DNA from: Cladorrhinum sp. PSN259 | Lineage: Eukaryota > Ascomycota > Sordariomycetes > Sordariales > Podosporaceae | Reading direction: 5' to 3' | Length of the DNA: 64,000 bases | Assembly (NCBI GenBank): GCA_033725935.1 | Contig: MU867067.1 | Coordinates: forward strand, 372,001-436,000 | Shown: in pieces, positions 9,401 to 20,400 of the stretch | Layout: every line of letters starts with the position of its first letter | Position numbering within the stretch: the stretch's first letter is position 1 | Notes under the pieces: generated by a model | The model's input: only the letters and a program-made list of their open reading frames with translations | The model's database searches: none | Told to the model about the DNA's origin: nothing | Translations under genes and position numbers: made by a program

Positions 9401-10811
9401 CGACCTTGAGACACAGATCCCGCAATTCGGATTCTGGGATTGATGCGTCGTCGAGGAACTCCTCTACACTGTTTGCCCGCAATGCCGCGGGTAGAAGAGC
9501 AGACTGGGCCATGATCTGGCGGCAGAATAGGAGCTCCTTGATCTCTGTGATGTCGGCAAGCAGTTTGTTAATGTCTTCGTCCCTGACCGGCGCTGTCCTG
9601 TCCACCAACTCGTGCGGGTTCTGGGCGGTGCCTACAAGCATTGGCCCCGTCATGTGCATATAGTCCTTCTCGACTCCTTCCCTGAGACGCTTACAGATAT
9701 CCTCCTTGCTCTCAATCCGGCTCTTGTCTGGCTCCGGCTGTGATTGACCCTTGGCGTCTCCAGCCTTCTTCTGTTCAGTTTCATTGGCATCTTGTGTTGC
9801 CGTCTTCTTCTTATTCTTGCCGCCTCGTTTCCTGGGCTTTTTCTTTCCTGCCGCCGCCGCTGCCGAGGCATCTTCGCTCCCACCAGGTTGGTCCTGGGGT
9901 GGCGCCGCCTTCTTAGCAGCCCCAGCGACCTCCTCTTCCCCCCTTTCAACGACTTTCCCTACATCCGGCTCGGCCGCTTCCTCGGGCTCCTTTTTTGGCA
10001 CAGGAACCTCCATCCACAGAAAATGACGAATAAGATCCAGATATCGTCCCCGGTCATCCTCAAAGACGTCCTCGATCGGATCCCATCGCGAATCGTCAGA
10101 CTCTGAAGCCGTCTCCCACTCGGGCTCGCTGGCCATACGCTCCCTCCACACTTCCTCCAGGTACACCTCCTGTCGCTTCTTTTCTTCCTTTTCCCTGGCA
10201 GCCGCAAGGCGTGCCTGCATCTCGCGCCAGTTGCGGCGAAAGAGAGCAGCTTCGAGCTTTATCTTCTTCTGCTCCTTCTCGCGCTTCTGGTCCTCACTAT
10301 CCTGCACTTCACGCACCCATCCGAACCACTTCTCCTTCTCGTACAGCACCTCGGCGGTACGTCTCTCGAGGTTCTCGAGGGCCTTGACGACGGAATGGCG
10401 GGTGCTCACAAGTTTGTCCAGATAGGCTTTGTGGCCATAGTCCATGTTGAGCGAGTAAAAGTGCTTGTGGTGCAGCTTGCGGCCCAGGATGACCTTGCCG
10501 AGGAGCACCAACTGCTTGAAAAGATAGCTGTGAACCTGCTGCAGTTCCTCCTCAGACTTGATGGCCTCAAACGTCTGGCTTGCCAGGGGAACCTTTGAGT
10601 CACGGAGCAAAGGCGGCTCGTTCTCGGCCAGAGCATCGAGTTCGGCATTTCGCCGTTTGTAGCCAATGTACAGACCGAGGCACTGCCTCGCGTGGAATTT
10701 GCAAAAGAGGTTGTCCTTGGCCGTGGCCGTGGCCTGGGCGGTGCATCGTTGTGAATCTGAGAGATTCAGGGCCTGGCATTGCGGCTCACCGACCTCCTGA
10801 ACGGTAACCAT
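6432..10811 (-). CDS. Large conserved-looking fungal protein, N-terminal Cys/His motif, function unknown
   Basis: One uninterrupted frame gives 1459 residues. It starts at the ATG at 10811, and no introns are needed. The N-terminus holds a possible zinc-binding set C12-x10-C23-x12-C36-x2-H39-x3-C43, followed by a basic GYKRRNAELD segment. Residues about 130-240 are a charged, probably coiled-coil region. Around 300-370 there is a low-complexity Ala/Lys-rich stretch (KKKPRKRGGKNKKK) that could be a nuclear localisation signal. Residues about 520-530 are strongly acidic. The remaining C-terminal part is globular in composition, rich in Trp and Tyr, and without recognisable enzyme motifs. I do not recognise the family. 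It is convergent to the MOSC gene with 135 bp between stops. A MITE-like element ends about 70 bp upstream of its start codon. Confidence 0.85.
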   Translation of the reverse strand: MVTVQEVGEPQCQALNLSDSQRCTAQATATAKDNLFCKFHARQCLGLYIGYKRRNAELDALAENEPPLLRDSKVPLASQTFEAIKSEEELQQVHSYLFKQLVLLGKVILGRKLHHKHFYSLNMDYGHKAYLDKLVSTRHSVVKALENLERRTAEVLYEKEKWFGWVREVQDSEDQKREKEQKKIKLEAALFRRNWREMQARLAAAREKEEKKRQEVYLEEVWRERMASEPEWETASESDDSRWDPIEDVFEDDRGRYLDLIRHFLWMEVPVPKKEPEEAAEPDVGKVVERGEEEVAGAAKKAAPPQDQPGGSEDASAAAAAGKKKPRKRGGKNKKKTATQDANETEQKKAGDAKGQSQPEPDKSRIESKEDICKRLREGVEKDYMHMTGPMLVGTAQNPHELVDRTAPVRDEDINKLLADITEIKELLFCRQIMAQSALLPAALRANSVEEFLDDASIPESELRDLCLKVETPTLQALRDACADFVRGDEPDDDDEDSDDETDKYGSVVEYIRHHYRYGDLDDFFLEALSSKSRKALQGSEDLLKDVAGDKEAKDKKMKIRVCGRSIWNHASQRSMARDGWLHFSIMAKDCEFPQAMSLCRNWDEFFELNVLALWQYFPASKWTGWSGNFITEELTLQGFVPFWMDLTAQTETTYNQLGTTSRKVLRKQNYVVEARNFLCAHMKRNDPVTRRFIQYALMRPGEYLILVRDGKTGRIIVAPDERHRWIARSRAGVGAKAGHPSREDDDGWNTEFEVDSYFFELAEEQRSWDFSFTAYYEIYIWDFVPGTSPQKLYQFIKECLDKAYRIRGNRGKYAHIKHIMETLTREPDTKRVRQIKPDEAVKSLYDELAGPDAEFWVRTSRGEVMKTSLDVPPGISPYAYYNDTDAAEDAILFAEEELEGVPENMPFIEITNPVQQLEVTPMPVSLLNHTATEMMKKLEGEDDGSPRVNLMKLLDSKSEQSSKKKPYAPGADEFPFRAPPIWEQAQGIITKNSTDSKQTQLLDRLDFRSIKLNLSMSELRERACSQEIMERDRAYIFKDTFHLGDLEPGAQERYQEAMKLIIGLQKYESPNPEKHLEWAWFCMEILDWLNLKIYYEDYVRDPVNPWPHRYILQDIVAAFMTMGLFFPNVGVTSVIQEYLDTDEGRKFKDSKIFDPVLRQATRPDARTRTSCAYRPKEFWDKWENEVHHKGGSYIDQFPVDWNMAIRPVIAKLYRAGMIAPAYLQPHPDVVPGFATANAEDHRPGKLDLVITYSNTDEFKRNMPPSFIDYKNWPELLPAARDFAAKNPKSPRFALLRLWSAPHFYPLMMLLPMRQAVSFLDPVGRSWEWKFIPKDMPMSEWSVHNTALLRLGYLREQMMGLGDGSKNWVDKTMDRRFQEPKYAARAKFREGHSLLEERTLNRGDLILVMGEDEKDLLKWVTAVTFAMQTKPWLREVDLYKSFINVDLEFLEGLDGHWLD

Positions 10812-10879
10812 GTTTTGTCGTGTTTATATTTGCATATTGGTATGAATGTTTGGTGTTGGATCGTCCGAAGAACGCGACG

Positions 10880-11160
10880 TACAATCTAATGCTTAAATGT
10901 TTGTTAGCTCGGTACATGCCCCATAAAACCAAGGACACAGAAACAAGGTACGGACCTAGGCCAATCAAAAATGCAAACCGTAAGATATCTAGTGTAGAAA
11001 AAGTTAAAAGATAGTACGTGGTGGAATATCCAGCATGCGTAGAAAGGAGTCGAGAACGCATCAACAGAAGCCGAATAGGCGTACAAACAAGTGAAATAGG
11101 CATGGGAAGGTGCGAATTGGGCGTGTACCGCGCTCACAAACATTTAAGCATAAGATTGTA
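10880..11160. mobile_element. MITE-like element with 42-bp terminal inverted repeats and TA flanks
   Basis: The left arm 10880-10921 and the reverse complement of the right arm 11119-11160 match at 38 of 42 positions, with no gaps. Both arms end in TA at the outer edge. If the TA is the target duplication, the element spans 10882-11158 (277 bp) and its ends start CAATCT, as for Tc1/mariner-type non-autonomous elements. No transposase frame fits inside. The right half consists of 21-bp degenerate repeats. It lies in the promoter or 5' leader of the 1459-residue gene. Confidence 0.75.
11037..11141. repeat. Degenerate 21-bp tandem repeat, five units
   Basis: GCGT/GCAT motifs recur exactly every 21 bp at 11037, 11058, 11079, 11100 and 11121. 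The middle units share an AA..AAG..CGAATAG-like pattern. The array fills the right half of the inverted-repeat element and runs into its right terminal repeat. Read on the minus strand it produces a weak heptad pattern in translation, a by-product of the period. Confidence 0.6.
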
Positions 11161-14100
11161 GCGGGGTTGCTGCCAGGATGCCTATCTTCGGTGCCTGGTC
11201 AGGCATGTGTGCTCCTTCTGTTATTTTCTTTTTCTTCATTGATCTGTTGGCACCCACCTTCCCGCACTGTCATCTGGCTGATTCACGAGAATTGAAAGAG
11301 TGTCTTAAGAAAACATGCTTGTAAATTCGGCAAGTGGCAGTCATTCCCAAAAGTAAATTCAGCGAAAAGGGGGCCCCCTTTTTCTCAACGGCCGCGGCTC
11401 TCCTTTGCTCCGGCAACCGTGAACAACATTCATACTACACGTGCACAATGCTCACAAAGAAGAAACGCAAGCTTGTCGAATGATTCTGTCGGAAAAGGGA
11501 CCGACGATCACCTACACTGACAGGGCCGGCAAATCTTAGCTCCCGAGCCTGAGCCCCTGAAACTGGGAAACAGTTGAAAAAAGAAAAAAAATCTTGTCGC
11601 CACCAAGGCACGTGGTGATGGGCAGGCTCTTCGAAGTAAGATATTGCCACCCATCATTGGCCAGCTAAAGCCGGCGCCATCCGGACGTCATCGTCACAGT
11701 TTTGGTATCCGAACTGCTGCTTTACTAGTTGCTACAAATAGGAAAGCGAAAACCAGAAAAGCTAAGTCAGCTAGGTGTCGAAACCGAGGGTTGATCGTCC
11801 TCTGCTCTCTACACTAAGAGGAGCGAGCGAATGATGCAAGCGGCAAGCAGCAATCACACAAATCACTGCGAGTGGCTTGGATAGTTATTGATGGGATTAC
11901 TTTCCCTCCCTGTGGCGTTGGAAATCCTACTTCGGCACCCGTCCGATTTGAGCAAATAGGTAGGCCAATCTGCAGGTTGTTGAAGGTCTGCCATCGCCAC
12001 CTACTGATCGACTATGGTACCTAACCGAACATAGTGTAAAAGGCGGGAAGTGATGGATGTAGCACAGTGCCGATATAACAGGGCGGTTACGCCAGGAACC
12101 GAGGGCCTGTAGAACGAGTGATGTAAAAGCGCAGTAGTGTGCGTTAGTGCGGAGCGTGGGAGAAGGCCCTTCATGGCACGCATGGTCTTTCCACGATGTA
12201 CGGACGACCGGTACACGGCCGGTAGTTGGAGTTGAGCCCGCTCCGCACGGAAGAAGCCGTACGGCGTAGACCAAAGAGCCATCGGCTCCGTGACTGCGCT
12301 CGGGAGTTGCCCCGGGTCCGCAGAAAGCAACAGACCCGTTGTGTTAGATGTTGACACTATTGCTACAGAAGAAGGACAGTAGTGGCTTTCTTTACCTTCC
12401 TACACCATGCTAACCCACTTGACAAACGCTGATATCTGAGATTGACGTGATGATTCACCCCCTGACAAGTTCCGCGGTGATCCAACACTCCTTTTGGAGT
12501 TTCCTGCAGAAAGGGGGAGGGTTGTAGTCAAACCACGGGATTAACGGACATCGCCATCCAGCCGGGCTTTGCCTCTTTAAAACGTTTAGCCGGACGCCGG
12601 CGGACAAAGATCATATTAACACCGACGAGGGAGATATTATGGAACATATCTCATTTGATGGCAAGCTTCCTTAAGGACAGAGATGCAAGGAGACAGAAGC
12701 CATTGCTTCTCCCATGGCACGGTGTTGAGAATTCGATAGTGCTTGTTTTGCCAGCGGTTGCTGATATCCCCCAACGATGCACTCTGCTGATTTATGCATA
12801 TTCTTTCTGGAAGAAGTATTTGCCGTCAAGTCCCGGCTGCACGACGAATGTAATGCGACTCTGTCGCGGGTTGCTCGTACTGTCGGTCGCCACCACATGC
12901 GGTTATTCCCCTTGAAGGACCCCCATCTGTGGGCGGACGTGTGCGCTACCCAATATCAAACCACCCCTGTACAAGTCAAAAGCCTCACAACCTCACTGGC
13001 TGCTGCCGATATCAGATTACGTGCAGCGGCTCGAGATTGCAGCTGCTCGGGGTCAGGGTCTGCACAAGCAGATCACGGGGTCGTCCAGGAACAACCAGAG
13101 ACACAAAGCGGCTCTGGAACCCCCGTTGCGGTTTGTGTTGCAGCACCAAGATCCCAAGACTGCCATGCGTGCCATGCCCTTGTCTTTCCTTGCCCCCCAA
13201 AGGTTGGCAAAGTTGGCGAACTTGGTTTATCTATCGACGCTACTGCATCGCAGTGGATATGCTTGCGCCGACGGCGGTAAGAGATGGCGCGGATAGCGGA
13301 AAGAGAGTTGGTTGCGGGATACCTAGCTAGGTAGGGTAGGCATTGCAAAGCAGGTGTGATGTATGTACCTACAGTATGGGGTAACAGGAGCTACATGGAG
13401 ATCCAACATGTGCAGGTACACGATGAAGCGACCTCAAGCTCAAGAGATCCCCCGTGCGACAACTGCTTTGCGAATGTGTCCTCGCTCGGTGTGGGAATGA
13501 TGGAGTCGTAATCTGTACTTTTGTAGAGTCTGGGGAACAGGGGCAAGGGCCGGGAGCCAGGGTCGTCTCTCCAAGAGGGCAAAGACGGTCAAAGTGCTCG
13601 GCTGTTCGCGAAATTGTTATCCTGATGGCCAGAGATGGGAACCACAAAGGCTTCTGGACCCTGGCCTTGATGACGACTAGTGCAGAAATGCCTTGCAGCA
13701 GGATCCATTGATGCATTCCTGGTCGGCGAGGACATTGTGCTTTGAAACAGATTGCGGCCACAGCCAACGATGAGGGATTTGGATCGCTCTAGAGAGTCAT
13801 GCAGAGCTATGGTCGACGGCGAATCAAATGACGGCGGTCCTGTGGCATGCAGCAGCGGCGCCGTTTGGCCTGCCGTTGCATTCGAGATGCGCAATGGTGC
13901 ACACCTGACATGTTGCTTTTTTTCCCGATGGGTCGTTCGAGTCCCTTCGCGCCGCCACCCCACGAAAAGAGCCGCAGGTGGTTTGGTGGTTTGGTAGATT
14001 ACTTGTGCTTCGGCTCATCTGGCACTGCAATCTGGATCAAGTGGATCGATGATGCCGTGTGCTGTCCCCATATTACAAGGCTCGCTACGTACTCTATCTC

Positions 14101-17100
14101 TTCCTTCCCATTTCAAATGGGCAATGCGACTGTAAAGAGTAAGAGAACTATACGTAAAAGTTGTTGGGTCTTGGTCATTTGATAATGGCAAGATGCTGCT
14201 GGTGTGGACGGGAAGCTTTGGGGGGCAGCTTTGGGCACTGATGCGAGATCAGTGGACATCTATTCGATATATGTGGGTCTCTGCATTTTAGTCTCTGTGG
14301 AGACGATACCCGCGCTCTTGAAACAGTCAGGTCACGGTAGACATTGTTGCTTTCTGGTTGGGCTGAAGTCTGAGGGTTGCGATCCAAGGTTAGGTGGTTG
14401 GGGAAATTGGAGCAGCTTCCGAGTCTTGGTGTCTTGGAGCCCTGAACAACTGGAAAATGCCCCACAGAAAAGTGCCCCTCCATCCGACCTACCCCTCCAC
14501 CCCTCCATGATGGCGGGGTACAAATCGACCTTCAAACAGATGAGCTGAAGGCATTCACGCCGTAAAAGCAACACCGTTATTGTATTATTGTCGATTAGAC
14601 TTGTTATATCTAGCCAAATACTTGTGTAAATGTTGTCACTGTGGGTAGTAGGTCAATTCGTAGTCCACAAAGCTCTCTTTCAGCATTCTCGAGCTTGCGA
14701 TGCCGAGGTCCGTCCGGGCTCCAGCTTATGAGAGCCAAGACACTCTACTTTTGCGAGCACTTGCAGCCATCCAACTTCTGATTGGCCGTTTCATTTCGTC
14801 TGCTGCTGGAATATTGCGCTGGCAACCCCCAAATCCAGGCACGACTACGGGTGTGAACACGGGTGTGAACGGGTTGTGTTCGTCGGGTGCTCTCAAGTCT
14901 ATTTCTCAATTGAAACAAAACGAACCCTGTATATCAACCACTGACCGACATGAATGACACAATATGCCCCTGTTTCGAATCGCGGTTACGAATGGTCTGG
15001 GCAAGGAACTGATCGTCTTCTTCCATGTATATTAATAGAATGCGGACTGCTGATCAAGAAACAGCCAAAGATCCCGAAGAATGACAAGGGAGAGGCCCGA
15101 GACCGCCACTCGATTAGATCCCTTATATCCCATTCCACTGCTGCATCATCAATACATCTGGTTCATTCTTCATGAAAATCCTCAATACTTTCTCATTTAC
15201 TACGAAGACTGTGATTCTTAGAGCGCCTCAACATGGCTTTCTCTCCCTCAATCCGACAACTCCATCGTTGTAAAGTCGTGTAAAAAGGCGTATTGGGCGC
15301 CATGTATGAGAATCTGTTGTGGCACTGTGACGGCGGAAGAAGGGTGGGTGAATCCACAGCATGGTGCGTTGCGCTAGACCACTCCGAGGATGGCTGGCGG
15401 TGTGACTGAGCAATCAGACGGAAGCTTGCCGCAACGTCCATGCCCTTCCCATGCCCAGACCAAGCATGGCCCATGCAATGCAGAACCCACTGGCTGCAGG
15501 TAGGTTGTGAGCCGGACTTGCGCTTGCACTTGCACTTGCACGCTGGACGCACACGCTTGCTTCAATCGACTGACTTTTTTATTTTATTTTATTTTTTCTT
15601 GCCGGGTTTCCACTGACAGGGGATCTTGTGAGAGAATCGGGCGAGTTGCAGAATGTGAGAATGTCCGGACTCGCTCCTCCATCCGTCTATGCCTTACCCA
15701 GCTTGGAAGCTGTCAAGAAGGCTCCACCTTGCCGGTTTCCCACGGACAAGAGAAAACCAACAGTGAGGCTCTAAAAAGGGCTTCCATCGGCCGTAGGTCA
15801 GCCATCAGCCATTGGGCATCCCGCGCTCCATGAGACGTCAGTCGGAGCCATTTCAGTTAATCGTGTAATCAATTGTTCCATCTGGGCAGTATCCCTGCCG
15901 ACCCCGGTGCCGATTGCGTGTTTGCGGGAGCAGCATATCCGCAGGCTGCTGGAGAAGGTTGTGGGATGTTTGATATCGATCGCTTCTATAAGGTAATGCC
16001 GGCGACGGCCACCTATTTCCGCCAGCAACATCACTCTCTCATCATCATACGAGGTCAGCAGGTTGCATTGAGTGTCGCATAGAAACAATGATTTGCTACA
16101 CAAATTCATAATGTGCCTTCCATGTCCAAGCTTGGCTCGCATCAAATCCCAAAGACACTGATGAATGGTGTTCCAATAATTCCCCCGTTCGCTGTCAGGT
16201 ACATTACCTGCTTGCTTACCCAGGGACACGATTCTCTGACTCACCTTGACCATTGATGCGTGAGTGCACCAAGACTTGGCTCCACCGAGCTGCTTCCTTC
16301 CATTTGGCGCCAGTTAGGAAAGGGACAGAAAACAGGCACCATAGGACAGGGTCCAGGAGACTTGAGATGGACGGGGACAGCCCAAGCTTCGTCGCAGACA
16401 AATGGAGGTATTCCCCCGGTACCACGAGACCCCTCTGTGTTAATGGTGTGTGTAGCAGACGGGAACCCTGGCGCCTTCCAGGTTCGCATTGCTTCCTTGT
16501 TCCTCGCTGTGATGGGGTAGGGGCCATGTGGGCCGCATTTGGTTCTGTCGCACTGTGTCGCTGTTCTCAGCTGCTGGGTAGGCCTGAGCGAGCCAGGCTG
16601 TCTGTCACTCGCTGCCACTTGTCAGAGTTGTCGTTCGCACGAGTCCGGCAGGTTAATGCCAGTCCACTCCCGGTCGGCGGCGAGTTGCCTGTCAATCCAT
16701 CCAATTTTCGCCGTCCACCAGCACCAGGCCAACACCAAAAAAGCACGCTTCCCAGCGACCGGTCTGTATCTGATTGAAGCCTACAGATATACCCTGTAAC
16801 ATTAGTAGCACAAACGCACCGCGCTGCCACTAATTCTCTGATTATTGCCTTGCTCAGTCTTGTCTTCCCATCCTCTATTCCGTAGGTTGTCTTCCAATCC
16901 GGGCTGCCTGCTGTCCACTTGCCTTCTTCACACACCCCCAACTTCCCGCCAAACCCGCTCCAGCCTGACTGAATTGGGATGCGATTGTAGTCAGACAGCC
17001 CGACCACCTACTTCCAGTGATCACCAAAAACCCGTAAGACAGCAAGCGTGTAGCGGAAGGCTTTGGAACTTCAATTGTGTCGAAGAGTAGCATGCGACGG

Positions 17101-17424
17101 TCGAGCCTGTCGCCGCGCCCCTCCCCGTCTCTTCCTCGCCAGTAGCCTGCTCCCCACCGCTCCGCTCCTCGCCTACCACCGCTGTCGCTGCCTCTTTCGT
17201 GTGCCTGCGTACAGATACTGTTACTCCCCAGCTCCCTACCAGCTCTCCACTCAGCCTACTCCTCTATCAGCCTGTCTGCTTGGATCCTCGTCCATTATTA
17301 CCAACCAACCTTGCCTTGTTACGCCCGCCACGCCCACGCCCACGCTCCGAGAAACTGATTCCTTAACTCGCCCTTCCCAAGCCCAAGGCCGCTCGAAACC
17401 TCAAATCCCAATTCTCAAAGGACA
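11161..17424. other. 6.3-kb gene-poor region upstream of a transcription factor
   Basis: Only short frames occur, on both strands, and none has protein-like composition or known motifs. I checked the longest: 12777-13280 and 16253-16777 on +, and 12001-12357 and 16567-17007 on -. The last 330 bp (17095-17424) are CT-rich and hold no ATG except a short upstream ORF at 17092-17145 (17 codons). This fits a transcribed leader of the C2H2 regulator at 17425. Short CGG/CCG-rich patches occur near 12195-12235. A long leader or non-coding transcripts are possible but cannot be shown here. Confidence 0.5.
17092..17145 (+). promoter_or_regulatory. Short upstream ORF in the leader of the C2H2 regulator
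   Basis: ATG at 17092 opens 17 codons (Arg, Ser, Pro rich) ending in TAG at 17143-17145. It is the last ATG before the main start at 17425. If transcription starts upstream of it, it would be a candidate translational control element. Confidence 0.35.
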
Positions 17425-20400
17425 ATGACTGTCTCGAGTGATACCGGGAGCAAGCTCGAGGCCGTTGAAACAATGTCAAATTCCTCGTCTCCTGCTGCGA
17501 CCGCTGGCGGCAGCGCGCCCGTTGGTGAAGAAGCTGGTATGTCCCACCGTAGGCACACCACACCCACACCACTTGCATCACTTTGGGATCAAGCTTTCCT
17601 TTATCTTCTGGTTGAATTGGTGCAAGACTAACATTTTCGTGTCTGCTTCGTGCAAAAAAGCCTCAACAATTACGGTCAACACCAAGACGCCGCCACCAGC
17701 CAACAATTTCCCTCCCCCAAAGACCGACAAGCCTCGTCCTCATGTCTGCGGGACGTGCCAGCGCTCATTCGCCCGGCTAGAGCATCTGAAGCGCCATGAG
17801 CGGTCGCACACCAAAGAAAAGCCGTTCGAGTGCCCTGAGTGTACGCGATGCTTCGCTCGTCGCGATTTGTTGCTTCGACACCAGCAGAAGCTTCACCAGA
17901 CCACCACTCCGTCCTCAAGGCCGCGCAATCGCCGCGAAAGCGCCAGCGGGGCTACACCCGGGCCTGTCAGCAGGATCCGTAAGAACAGCATTGCCGGTCC
18001 GAGTGCTACGGCGGCAGCCGTGGCCGCGGCCAATGGTGCCGCTGCCTCCATGAGACCCAGGGCAAACACCATTAGTCACATTGACGGCGCCACGATGCAT
18101 TCTATGCTCGCGGCCACCAATCTCCAAGCTGCACGGGGAATCCCACAAGCACCTGCGCACTCCGTACACACGCACAGCCGACACCCTAGCCTCATCGGCT
18201 TGCCAATGCACAACTATGAGACATATGGCATGGCTTCGGCTCTTAACCAGCGCGGAGCTCCTCTCGGTCTCCCCAAGCTTGAAACCAGTGGCATCAACAG
18301 CCTAGATTTTTCAGGCGGTCTTCGGACAGCACCTCCTATGGCCTTCAACAATGATTTCGATTACGACAATCTGTTCTTTGCCGGTTCCAGGTCTTCAACA
18401 ACCATTAACCCCAATGCCCTTCACTATAACGACTCGCCGCCGCCCATGTCGATTGATCCCCTATCCCCATTCATGCATGGGCTTCCCGACATGTCAAACC
18501 AACACTTGGATGACAGCATCGATTGGCTGACGGGCTTCGAAAGCCAAATGTCATTCAATAACGCGCCCAATGAGAATGCTGTGGATGGCTCGTCGCCATC
18601 CGCCATCAGCACGACCAGCCAGAGCGGCATTAGCGACGTCATGGTGGACGGATCGAACCATCCCTCTGCGGTTTCAGTCTCTACGAGCATTTGGCAGCCC
18701 TCGCTCATGGGCCCTCCCCAACTAAATAACCCGTTTTCGCTTGACCTTGGCGGTTCCGTGTTTCCAGATCTCCTAAACGGCGCTCCTCTTTCCCCCCAAC
18801 AGCCATCGGGCAAGAATATGGGTGATAATTATTTCTCGACACCCCCACCTTTTATCAATAGTCAAAGCATGAACAGGACTCTGAGCTTGGGTGCCGGACC
18901 GGAGACGCCGTCCTCGATGAATGGTAGTAATCATGGCACCTTACCCGCGTCGACAATCACTGATTCAACAAGACATGCCATCCTAGGTGCCCTATCAACC
19001 TCCCAGGCGTCCCCGTTCGGTGTACGGAGATACTCGCACGCCGCACCGAACTCGCCACTGACCGCGCACGCGTCAACGAATTTCAGCAGTTCCGATCAGA
19101 CCAGCAGCAGCCTCCCGAGTACCCAAGACCTCCAACGATATGTTAACGCCTACCTGCGCTACTTCCACCCCCACCTACCGTTTATCCACGTTCCGACGCT
19201 TTCGTTCGACATCTCACCGAATCTAGCTAACGGGCGAAATAGCGGCGTTGGCGGCAGTGGGTGTTTGCTTCTTTCTATGGCGGCTATTGGTTCTCTGTTT
19301 GAGCTGGAACATCAGGTATCAATGGAGCTGTTTGGTATGGCAAAGAAGATGATCCAGTTGTATCTCGATGAGCGGAGAAAAGCGAACGTAAGAAAGGCAG
19401 AGTCTATCCGGCGAACTCCCTTGTCGGATCAAAATTCACAGCAGCAGGAAACAACCGTCGAGACTCCCGTCTGGCTGGTACAGGCGATGCTATTGAATGT
19501 CGTGTATGGCCACAATTGCGGGGACAAGCGGTCCAGCGAAATAGCAGCGACCCACGCCGCCGCGTTAGTAAGTCTTGCACATGGGGCAGAGTTGTTGCAA
19601 TCAGTGCGGCTCGAGCCGACCAAGGATGTTGACATGATGGACGTTGATGGTATCTGGAATGGGATGGTGGATAAGGATGCTGACGAACAGGCCGAATGGC
19701 TGCGCTGGAAGACCATGGAGGAGCGAAAACGCACTCTTTTTGCCGTATTTATTCTTTCAAGCCTGTTGGTTTCGGCCTATAACCAACCTCCAGCACTGAC
19801 AAACTCTGAGATTTTTCTCGACCTTCCTTGCGACGAGGAGTTCTTTGCGGCCGAGAACAGTCAAATCTTTCGCGCAAAGGGCGGTATTGCAGCAGCTGGC
19901 CATAATCGCATGACTTTTCATGAAGCGCTCGGTCAACTGCTTCGTACCAACGAGATGGGACAAAAGAATCTCTCCCTAAATAATATTCACCAGCCCCTCG
20001 GATCAGCGGTAAATATCAGCGACCTGCCTCGGAGTGATTTGAAACCGAGCAGTCTCGGCTGTCTTGTTCTCATCAATGCGCTACACAATTATATCTGGGA
20101 GACACGACAGCGGCATCACAACAAGGTATGGACCAATGAGGAAACGGAGAAGATGCATCGCCATATCGAGCCTGCACTTCGTGCATGGCATGCTGCCTGG
20201 GCGAGCAACCCACAACATAGCGCGGAGCGTCCAAACCCCTTTGGCGCCGGCCCCCTCTCTGCGGATGCCCTCACTATGCTCGATCTTGCATATGTGCGCC
20301 TCTTTGTAAATCTTTCGCGATCCAAGGACAAATTTTGGCAGAGGGATTGGGATGGCATGGCCGAAGAACTGGCGCGGGGATCTGAGATCATTCAGCATGC

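Noticed and set aside
12777..13280. Open + frame of 167 codons in the gene-poor region
   Set aside because: Overlapping frames of similar length exist on both strands and the composition is not protein-like.
14950..15000. TTTCGAATC-like box resembling the tRNA T-loop (B box)
   Set aside because: No matching acceptor stem, A box or anticodon arm is found upstream.
17063..17428. A frame ending in ATGA overlap with the C2H2 start, as if translationally coupled
   Set aside because: It has no ATG at its beginning (only TTG), so it is not a usable upstream ORF in a fungus.
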